Below are positions 33,998 to 39,838 of a stretch of 39,838 nucleotides of DNA, piece after piece (positions within the stretch are counted from its first letter, which is position 1; each line of letters starts with the position of its first letter). The notes beneath the pieces were generated by a model. That model searched no databases, had not been told where the DNA came from, and was given only the letters and a program-made list of their open reading frames with translations. A program made the position numbers and the translations under genes. This stretch comes from Desulfobacterales bacterium (lineage in GTDB: Bacteria; Desulfobacterota; Desulfobacteria; Desulfobacterales; JASJAZ01). The DNA lies in assembly GCA_030066785.1 (NCBI GenBank), contig JASJAZ010000039.1, forward strand, positions 1 through 39,838, given 5' to 3'.

Positions 33998-34126
33998 TCT
34001 CAAAAATAGTAGATCGGGGTTCAGGGCAAGGCGCGGGGTGGAGAAAAAGCGGAGCATACACGCAGTATGTGAGCATTTTGAGCCGCACTGCAACACAGCA
34101 CTGGGCCTCTAGATGCATTTTTGAGA
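33998..34126. repeat. Palindromic intergenic element bounded by 10-base inverted repeats
   Basis: TCTCAAAAAT (33998-34007) and ATTTTTGAGA (34117-34126) are perfect complements bounding 129 bases. Inside is a second dyad: CATAC and GTATG around ACGCA (near 34051-34065), flanked by partly complementary AAAAAGCGGAGC and GAGCATTTT. The rest is G/C-rich (CAAGGCGCGGGGTGGAG). It looks like a mobile-type or REP-like intergenic repeat, inserted between aspA and the cytochrome b gene and ending about 22 bases before the latter's ATG. Confidence 0.65.
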
Positions 34127-34148
34127 TGTTTAACCAAGGAGAAACCCC

Positions 34149-34793
34149 ATGAACGGCTACATCACCTTTCTGTTCAGCTCGTCCATCGGCAAAAAACTGC
34201 TGATGGCCGTGACCGGTCTTTGTCTCATCGGTTTCCTGGCCATGCATCTGTTGGGCAACACCATGGCCTATGCCGGCGCCACGGCTTTTAACGACTATGC
34301 TAAAAAACTGCATTCACTGGAACCGTATTTTACAGTTTTTAACATTGGATTGCTGACAATCGGGCTGGTGCACATTCTTATCGGCGTTATTTTATTTTTT
34401 GAAAATCTGAGAGCCAGGCCCCGAAAATACGAAGTATTCAAGAACCCCGGTGGCATGACCTTCGGCTCCAGGACCATGCCCTATACCGGCATTCTGATTC
34501 TCATATTTGTCATCATGCACCTGTTAAAATTCACGTTTGTTGATAAATCGGTGATACCGATCTATCAGCAGATGGCCGCCACTTTTGCCAATCCCGGCTG
34601 GGTCCTGATGTACGTGGTGGCCATGGTAATCGTTGCGTTTCACATCAGCCACGGATTTTGGAGCCTGTTTCAAACCTTTGGCATCAATCACCCGCGCTAC
34701 ACCCCCTTGATCATGCGACTGGGATTGGTGGTCACACTGGTGATCGGCATCGGCTTCGGGATTTTGCCGGTATATTTGCTCATTATCGCCTAA
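34149..34793 (+). CDS. sdhC: Succinate dehydrogenase/fumarate reductase cytochrome b subunit (type B)
   Basis: 214-residue membrane anchor with five helices and candidate di-haem ligands H33 (AMHLLGN), H75 (GLVHILIG), H124 (IMHLLKF) and H165/H168 (AFHISHGF). The single large cytochrome b subunit with no SdhD partner, upstream of A and B, identifies the type-B (di-haem, menaquinone-linked) complex. The start KKLLMAVTGLCLIGFLAMHL is typical. It lies just after the palindromic element and 51 bases before the flavoprotein gene. In this group the complex can work either as fumarate reductase or as succinate dehydrogenase; the sequence does not decide. Confidence 0.95.
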   Translation: MNGYITFLFSSSIGKKLLMAVTGLCLIGFLAMHLLGNTMAYAGATAFNDYAKKLHSLEPYFTVFNIGLLTIGLVHILIGVILFFENLRARPRKYEVFKNPGGMTFGSRTMPYTGILILIFVIMHLLKFTFVDKSVIPIYQQMAATFANPGWVLMYVVAMVIVAFHISHGFWSLFQTFGINHPRYTPLIMRLGLVVTLVIGIGFGILPVYLLIIA

Positions 34794-34844
34794 CTTAAAA
34801 ATACACGAAAGCTTTTCTGAGAGTCATTTAAGGAGAAATTCACC

Positions 34845-36761
34845 ATGCAAACATTGGATGGAAAAATTCCGGGCGGCCCTTTGGCTGAAAAGTGGGACCG
34901 CCATAAAATGGATATGAAACTGATCAATCCGGCCAATCGTCGCCAGTTCTCCGTCATCGTTGTGGGCACCGGCCTGGCCGGTGCGGCCGCATCCGCCAGC
35001 CTGGCCGAAATGGGCTACAACGTCAAAACGTTTTGTATTCAGGACAGTCCCCGCCGGGCCCACAGTATTGCGGCCCAGGGCGGCATCAATGCTGCTAAAA
35101 ATTATGCCAACGACGGCGACAGCATCTGGCGTTTGTTTGTCGATACCGTCAAAGGCGGCGACTTCCGGGCCCGTGAGGCCAATGTCTATCGTCTGGCCCA
35201 GGTCAGCAACAACATCATCGATCAGTGTGTCGCCCAGGGCGTGCCCTTTGCCCGGGAATACGGCGGACTTTTAGCCAACCGGTCCTTTGGCGGCGCCCAA
35301 GTGTCGCGCACCTTCTACGCCCGGGGCCAGACCGGCCAGCAATTGCTGCTGGGAGCTTATGGGGCCCTTTCCCGTCAAATTGCGGCTGGACAGGTGCAAA
35401 TGTTTTCGCGCCATGAAATGATGGATCTGGTGGTGTCAGGCGACCGGGCCCGGGGTATTATCGCCCGCAACCTGGTAAACGGCGAGCTTGAAGCCCATGC
35501 CGCCGATGCCGTTATTCTGGCTACCGGCGGCTATTCCAATGTATTTTACCTGTCCACCAATGCGATTTCGTGCAATGTCAGCGCCATCTGGCAGGCTTAC
35601 AAAAAAGGGGCCTATTTTGCCAATCCCTGTTTTACACAAATCCATCCAACCTCTCTGCCGCATGTCAGCGGTCACCAAACCAAGCTGACGCTGATGAGTG
35701 AAAGTCTGCGCAATGACGGACGGGTGTGGGTGCCAAAAAATGCGGAGGATAAGCGTCCGGCCAACGACATTTCTGAAAATGAACGCGATTATTTTCTGGA
35801 GGAAAAATACCCCAGCTTTGGCAACCTGGTCCCCCGGGATGTGGCGTCGCGCAATGCCAAGCAACAGTGCGATGCCGGTAAAGGGGTCGGGCCCACCGGA
35901 CGGGCCGTTTATCTGGATTTCACCCAAGCCATTAAACGCGACGGCAAAGCCGTCATCGCCCGCAAATATGGCAATCTGTTCGACATGTACCGCAACATTA
36001 TCGATGATGATCCTTATGAGACACCCATGATGATCTATCCCGCCGCCCACTTTACCATGGGCGGGCTGTGGGTCGATTACAACCTGATGAGCAATATTTC
36101 CGGCCTGTTTGTTCTGGGCGAAGCTAACTTTTCCGATCACGGCGCCAATCGACTGGGAGCCAGCGCCCTGATGCAGGGCCTGGCCGACGGCTACTTTGTT
36201 ATCCCTTACACCTTGGCCGGCTATTTAGGAGATGCCGGTAAGTCCGAGATCGGAGAGGATCAAGCCGCATTCAAAGATTCCATTCAGTTCGCGCAATCCC
36301 GCATTGAGAAACTTCTGGCCATCAACGGTAAGCGCACCGTGGAAGATATTCACCGGCAGCTGGGCCGCGTCATGGAGGATCATGTGGGACTGGCCCGCGA
36401 TGAAGCCGGTCTGAAAACTGCTATCCAGCGGATTCAGGAAATCCGGGCGGAATTTTGGGAAAATGTCAAGGTTGCCGGCCCTGCCAACCGGTACCGCCTA
36501 AACCTTCAAAAAGCGGGGCGCTTGATCGATTTTCTTGATTTGGGCGAGCTGATGGCCATTGACGCCCTGAATCGCAAGGAATCTTGCGGCGGCCACCTAC
36601 GCACGGAGGCCGAAAGTGAAGAAGGCGAAGCCATCCGTGATGATGAAAATTTCTGTCACGTATCTGCGTGGGGCTACCAAGGCGAAGAAGCGCAACCCGC
36701 GCTTTTCGTTGAACCGCTTGCGTTTGAAAATGTCAAACTCACTCAAAGGAGCTACAAATAA
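34845..36761 (+). CDS. sdhA: Succinate dehydrogenase/fumarate reductase flavoprotein subunit
   Basis: 638 residues. FAD-binding [18 protein letters not shown] (41-58), covalent FAD histidine H73 in [24 protein letters not shown], substrate region [10 protein letters not shown], catalytic [16 protein letters not shown] and [16 protein letters not shown], and [31 protein letters not shown] are all present, so the subunit should be active. The C-terminal helical domain is complete. Length suits a type-B enzyme. AAGGAG precedes the ATG, and its stop overlaps the ATG of the iron-sulfur gene by one base. Confidence 0.97.
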   Translation: MQTLDGKIPGGPLAEKWDRHKMDMKLINPANRRQFSVIVVGTGLAGAAASASLAEMGYNVKTFCIQDSPRRAHSIAAQGGINAAKNYANDGDSIWRLFVDTVKGGDFRAREANVYRLAQVSNNIIDQCVAQGVPFAREYGGLLANRSFGGAQVSRTFYARGQTGQQLLLGAYGALSRQIAAGQVQMFSRHEMMDLVVSGDRARGIIARNLVNGELEAHAADAVILATGGYSNVFYLSTNAISCNVSAIWQAYKKGAYFANPCFTQIHPTSLPHVSGHQTKLTLMSESLRNDGRVWVPKNAEDKRPANDISENERDYFLEEKYPSFGNLVPRDVASRNAKQQCDAGKGVGPTGRAVYLDFTQAIKRDGKAVIARKYGNLFDMYRNIIDDDPYETPMMIYPAAHFTMGGLWVDYNLMSNISGLFVLGEANFSDHGANRLGASALMQGLADGYFVIPYTLAGYLGDAGKSEIGEDQAAFKDSIQFAQSRIEKLLAINGKRTVEDIHRQLGRVMEDHVGLARDEAGLKTAIQRIQEIRAEFWENVKVAGPANRYRLNLQKAGRLIDFLDLGELMAIDALNRKESCGGHLRTEAESEEGEAIRDDENFCHVSAWGYQGEEAQPALFVEPLAFENVKLTQRSYK

Positions 36762-37540
36762 TGAGCGAACACGAAACCATCAATATCACCCTGAAAGTCT
36801 GGCGGCAAAACGGACCGGAAGATAGCGGCCGATTTGAAACCATACCGGTGGCGGATGTCGACACCCATAGTTCGTTTCTGGAAATGTTGGATTTTTTGAA
36901 TGAAAAACTCATCCTGGAAGACAAGGAGCCCATTGAATTTGACAACGATTGTCGCGAAGGCATTTGCGGCACCTGCGGTATCATGGTTAACGGCATCCCC
37001 CACGGTCACGGCAAGGGTATGACCGTGTGCCAACTGCACATGCGCGAGTTCGATGACGGCGATACCATCGTTGTGGAACCTTTCCGCGCCAGGGCCTACA
37101 AAGTCATCCAGGATCTAATGGTCGATCGCAGTCCGCTGGAAAAAATTATTCAGGCCGGTGGCTACATATCGGTTAACACCGGTGGCGCGCCGGATGGCAA
37201 TGCCGTGCCCGTGGCCCAGGAAAAATCCGAAGAAGCCATGGACGCGGCGGCTTGTATCGGTTGCGGGGCTTGCGTGGCTTCCTGCCCGAATGCTTCGGCC
37301 ATGTTGTTTGTGAGCGCCAAGGTATCGCAATTTGCCTTGCTGCCCCAGGGCCGGGCTGAGGCCAACACACGTGTGCTGTCGATGCTGCAGGAAATGGATG
37401 CTTGTGGTTTCGGTAATTGCACCAATCACCGGGTCTGCGAGGCAGCGTGTCCTAAAGAAGTCTCCATCACCCATATCGCCCGCTTCAACCGGGAGTTTTT
37501 AAAAGCGAGCTTATTTGGCCGTATGCCAATGGGCGAATAA
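36761..37540 (+). CDS. sdhB: Succinate dehydrogenase/fumarate reductase iron-sulfur subunit
   Basis: 259 residues. N-terminal 2Fe-2S domain with C64, C69, C72 (DCREGICGTCG) and C90 (MTVCQLHM); the 17-residue spacing before the last cysteine is that of the non-classical type-B group rather than the 11-residue spacing of E. coli enzymes. The C-terminal domain has CIGCGACVASCP (C165, C168, C171, C175) and CGFGNCTNHRVCEAACP (C215 to C230) for the 4Fe-4S and 3Fe-4S clusters. It passes electrons between flavin and haem. Its ATG overlaps the sdhA stop by one base (TAATG), so translation is coupled. Confidence 0.96.
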   Translation: MSEHETINITLKVWRQNGPEDSGRFETIPVADVDTHSSFLEMLDFLNEKLILEDKEPIEFDNDCREGICGTCGIMVNGIPHGHGKGMTVCQLHMREFDDGDTIVVEPFRARAYKVIQDLMVDRSPLEKIIQAGGYISVNTGGAPDGNAVPVAQEKSEEAMDAAACIGCGACVASCPNASAMLFVSAKVSQFALLPQGRAEANTRVLSMLQEMDACGFGNCTNHRVCEAACPKEVSITHIARFNREFLKASLFGRMPMGE

Positions 37541-37574
37541 GCCGGCAAGCGTCATTTGCTTTTTTGAGGCAAAA

Positions 37575-38207
37575 ATGGATCCCGCGCTTTTACTCATTAT
37601 ACTCTTTAACATCGGTATCACTGTGGAAGCCATGACCGGCGCGTTGGCCGCCGGTGAACGCCGCATGGATTTGATCGGCGTGTTGGTCGTTGCCACAGTA
37701 ACCGCATTTGGCGGAGGGACGGTGCGGGATTTGCTGATCGGTCGTTATCCCTTAATCTGGGTCGCCAATCCAGAGTTGCTCTTGCTGACCTCCATTGCCG
37801 CCCTTATAATGGTCGCTATCGCGCGCTTTGCCCGCCAGTTGGAAAAAACGTTTTTGGCATTGGATGCCCTCGGCCTGGCTACCTTTACGATCGTAGGCGC
37901 CCAGCGCGCCATGGATGTCGGCCACGGACTGGCCATTGCTTCGATTATGGGGGTAATTACCGGTGTTGCCGGCGGCATTTTGCGAGATATGCTTTGCAAC
38001 CGAATACCATTGGCCTTCCGAAGTGAACTGTATGCAACCGTATCGATTGTTGCCGTGTGGTTGTTTTTGATTATGGATTATCTGGGAGTCTCTGACGCTT
38101 TGAGCATCCCGATCACTTTGGTATTCGGTTTTGCTTTTCGCATGCTGGCCCTCAAATTTCACTGGGTGGTGCCCACATTTGTGTACCAAGCCAGGCAGCA
38201 TGACTAA
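37575..38207 (+). CDS. TRIC-type cation channel family protein (UPF0126)
   Basis: 210-residue inner-membrane protein with about seven helices in two related halves. The family signatures FGGGTVRDLLIGRYPLIWV (about 46-64) and TGVAGGILRDMLCNRIPLAFRSELYA are both present, each with the GG-x-x-R-D motif. Bacterial members are homologues of trimeric intracellular cation channels. I start at the ATG at 37575 (GAGG upstream) because the protein then begins directly in its first helix, whereas an upstream in-frame start would overlap the sdhB end. It follows sdhB by 34 bases; the functional link is unclear. Confidence 0.92.
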   Translation: MDPALLLIILFNIGITVEAMTGALAAGERRMDLIGVLVVATVTAFGGGTVRDLLIGRYPLIWVANPELLLLTSIAALIMVAIARFARQLEKTFLALDALGLATFTIVGAQRAMDVGHGLAIASIMGVITGVAGGILRDMLCNRIPLAFRSELYATVSIVAVWLFLIMDYLGVSDALSIPITLVFGFAFRMLALKFHWVVPTFVYQARQHD

Positions 38208-38329
38208 ACCCTGATGAGCCATGAAGGCGGCTGGGATTAAAATTCTGATTGCGGTTTAATTCAATAACCGACCTCTGGATTTTTCCAAATTTTATTCTGA
38301 TTCATTCCGTATTGAAATTAGACTAAAAA

Positions 38330-38941
38330 ATGAAAAGCAGAAATGAAAAGTGGGACACCCTTCATGGCATTTTAGAAAATATTTGGTTAATGCTTGAACA
38401 CGGTGCCACCCATTCAGACGATCCCTTTCATTGGCCGATATTAGGCACTGCATTAAAAGCGGCTTGCAGTTTGCGAACCGTTATCTTAAGGCAAGTCAAC
38501 AAACCCGATCGGATTTTGGTTTGTCATACCGATGCACGATCCGCAAAAGTGCATGAAATCAAAAATAATTCGCAAACCAGCTGGCTATTTTATCATCCTG
38601 AAAAGAAAGTTCAGCTAAGGGTAACTGGGCATACAACCTTACATACCCACGATTCATTTGCCGATCGCCAATGGGCCGATACCAGCAGCACCAGTCGCCT
38701 GAATTACTGTGCGTCTCAGCCTCCCGGTACACCCATTGATAAGCCCTCATCCGGACTGCCCGATTTTCTGCTCAAAAAGATCCCTACCCTTTTGGAAACC
38801 GAAATGGGCCGGAAACATTTTATGGCCATTGTGTTGCACATTTATTCTATTGATTGGTTGATTTTGAAGCTAGCCGGAAACCGGCGTGCCCGGTTTGATT
38901 GGGATGAGGACGGGTTGCGCGCCACATGGCTGGTTCCGTAA
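38330..38941 (+). CDS. Pyridoxamine-phosphate-oxidase-like FMN-binding protein
   Basis: 203-residue soluble protein of the PNPOx-like split-barrel family. Landmarks are TVILRQVNKPDRILVCHTDARSAKVHEI (about 50-77), WLFYHPEKKVQLRVTGHTTLH and RQWADTSSTSRLNYCASQPPGTP, where true PNPOx has the phosphate-binding RxxxxxxYF-type segments. The C-terminal RARFDWDEDGLRATWLVP matches the Alr4036-type subgroup. FMN binding is likely; whether it oxidises PNP/PMP is not clear because the last catalytic segment of PdxH is not seen. Ribosome site is weak. It ends the plus-strand gene run before a 498-base gap. Confidence 0.85.
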   Translation: MKSRNEKWDTLHGILENIWLMLEHGATHSDDPFHWPILGTALKAACSLRTVILRQVNKPDRILVCHTDARSAKVHEIKNNSQTSWLFYHPEKKVQLRVTGHTTLHTHDSFADRQWADTSSTSRLNYCASQPPGTPIDKPSSGLPDFLLKKIPTLLETEMGRKHFMAIVLHIYSIDWLILKLAGNRRARFDWDEDGLRATWLVP

Positions 38942-39293
38942 CAGCCAAGTCGGAAGATGCAGTGTCTCCTACACGAAAATGGAACCTTGCAATTTAGCAT
39001 GAGAAGCGAAAATTAACGGCTATATATTCTAATTCGGTATCAGTGGCGATTATCAGTCGCCGGATTTTATTTTCGGCACTAAACCCGCCATCACGATAAT
39101 TTGCAGTTTTCTACAACACGCCTAAAATATTTATGAATGTTACAAAATTTCGGCTAAGGCACGGAAGACATAACTCACCTCATTGGAAAATATTGAAGAT
39201 TTCCTCACGTATTACTTAGTTCAGAAGAATTGAAAACCAGTGTCAGCAAATTAGTAATTGACGCCACCTCCCTCAATCTTCAGTTTTAATATA

Positions 39294-39322
39294 TTGATAA
39301 CATTGAAAAATAAGGATATAAG
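39294..39322 (+). promoter_or_regulatory. Sigma-70-like promoter candidate for the rhodanese gene
   Basis: TTGATA, 17-base spacer, TATAAG. It would give a leader of roughly 110 bases that includes the hairpin at 39367-39421. Confidence 0.42.
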
Positions 39323-39366
39323 CTTACAATTTTAGTGTTTATAAAACCGTATATTAGAAAAAATTT

Positions 39367-39421
39367 GAATCCGTCAAAAGTACTAACGGTGACGATAGGT
39401 GTTGCGCCTTTTAACGGATTC
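39367..39421 (+). promoter_or_regulatory. Leader hairpin next to the rhodanese ribosome site
   Basis: GAATCCGTCAAAAG (39367-39380) pairs with CTTTTAACGGATTC (39408-39421) with one mismatch in 14; the loop is 27 bases. The stem ends about five bases before the AAAAGGAG ribosome site. It may be a translational or RNA-stability element, or a DNA operator; it lacks a T tail and is not a terminator. Confidence 0.5.
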
Positions 39422-39439
39422 GTTGAAAAGGAGTAAGCT

Positions 39440-39838
39440 ATGTCGACGACAATCGATAACAACGGTCAAATGGACTTTGCGGAAGTGCTGCGCGAAATGG
39501 ATATTGAGTATTTGGTTATGGGCGAATATGGCATAACAGTTGAAGAGGCGGCCAAATATATCGACCACGATCACTTCGTGTTTCTCGATTTGAGAACCCA
39601 GGAAGAGCACGACCATCTTTTATTTCCACGCACTTTGCATATCCCGATTCATGAATTACCCGACCGTATAGATGAAGTGCCGCGTGATAAATTTGTGATC
39701 ACTTTTTGCCTTTCAGGTTTCCGAGCGGCAATGGGGTATGCATTTCTGCGGACGCAGGGGTACATTGAAGTCAAAGCCATGAAAGGGCGCTTGGATCAAA
39801 TGGCCGGTGCCATAACGCCAGGGCGCTTTTATTCCATG
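39440..39838 (+). CDS. Rhodanese-like domain protein (partial, cut by window end)
   Basis: 133 codons are visible, read from ATG 39440 behind a strong AAAAGGAG site, with no stop before the edge. Residues about 30-120 form a rhodanese domain: ITVEEAAKYID, FVFLDLRTQEEHDHLLFPRTLHIPIHELPDRI (seen across 46-77), and the active loop TFCLSGFRAAMGYAFLRTQGY with the catalytic cysteine in CLSGFR. Active rhodanese loops start CxxGxR, so this one should carry persulfide sulfur. The first 28 residues (MSTTIDNNGQMDFAEVLREM and on) form a polar helix-like lead. Whether more domains follow cannot be seen. With the DsrE-like gene 10 kb upstream, it is the second sulfur-transfer protein of the window. Confidence 0.85.
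   Translation, partial: MSTTIDNNGQMDFAEVLREMDIEYLVMGEYGITVEEAAKYIDHDHFVFLDLRTQEEHDHLLFPRTLHIPIHELPDRIDEVPRDKFVITFCLSGFRAAMGYAFLRTQGYIEVKAMKGRLDQMAGAITPGRFYSM

Larger units (their letters stand above)
38942..39439. other. Long A/T-rich gap before the rhodanese gene
   Basis: 498 bases without a believable gene (only short frames under about 30 codons). A hairpin GGCGA/TCGCC at 39045-39061 followed by GGATTTTATTTT could be a weak terminator for the PNPOx-like gene. Its right part holds a promoter candidate and a leader hairpin listed separately. Confidence 0.5.

Noticed and set aside
35436-36140. A 234-codon open frame on the minus strand opposite sdhA
   Set aside because: Antisense shadow of the flavoprotein gene, whose motifs are intact on the plus strand.

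Overview
The window looks like chromosome from a Gram-negative anaerobe, most likely a Desulfobacterota (former Deltaproteobacteria) member. The grounds are a KDO-activating enzyme and an Mla lipid-transport operon (outer membrane with LPS), a type-B succinate dehydrogenase/fumarate reductase beside a C4-dicarboxylate antiporter and aspartase, a DsrE-family protein, DUF4416 and DUF3124 proteins, and RemA next to gmk. This placement is inferred from gene content; no marker RNA is present. I saw no tRNA, rRNA, CRISPR array, transposase, integrase or phage gene. Genes are densely packed and coding regions look intact; only the first (rlmB-like) and last (rhodanese) genes are cut by the window edges.

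Layout. (1) 1-3203, minus strand: a housekeeping operon read as Trm112-like, DUF4416, yicC, remA, gmk, rlmB-like. (2) 3454-6503, plus: kdsB, a response regulator/PP2C phosphatase, and a MipA/OmpV outer-membrane protein. (3) 6627-10442, minus: an Mla lipid-transport locus (mlaE, mlaF, mlaD, then mlaA after a gap, closed by a terminator). Its ATPase carries a degenerate GGDEF-like domain at the C-terminus. mlaB and mlaC are missing, and the MlaA homologue has no lipobox. (4) 10837-11589, minus: a double-FHA protein. (5) 11963-23507, plus: a central-carbon cluster with pgk, a GT4 glycosyltransferase, a GH13_18 sugar phosphorylase, a phosphohexomutase with an extra C-terminal domain, pyk, gpmI and an ATP-type phosphofructokinase. 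A purine/pyrimidine repeat tract lies between pyk and gpmI. (6) 23754-29748, plus: a DUF900 lipoprotein hydrolase, an unrecognised coiled-coil protein, a ChaA-type cation/proton antiporter, a DUF3124 protein, an AI-2E family permease and a DsrE-like protein. (7) 30151-38941, plus: a small secreted protein, a Dcu C4-dicarboxylate transporter, aspartase fused to a cyclic-nucleotide-binding-like domain, a palindromic intergenic element, sdh/frd C-A-B, a TRIC-family channel and a PNPOx-like flavoprotein. (8) 39440-end: a rhodanese-domain protein, cut by the window edge, preceded by a promoter-like sequence and a leader hairpin.

How the genes may work together. Dcu, aspartase and Sdh/Frd form a readable aspartate to fumarate to succinate route with C4-dicarboxylate exchange. 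Cluster (5) joins lower and upper glycolysis to a phosphorylase that releases or consumes glucose-1-phosphate, a mutase that connects it to glucose-6-phosphate, and a retaining glycosyltransferase. A glucosylglycerate-centred solute or reserve pathway is the hypothesis I find most attractive. The most unusual proteins are the MlaF-GGDEF-like fusion, the CRP-like/aspartase fusion and the extended phosphohexomutase.
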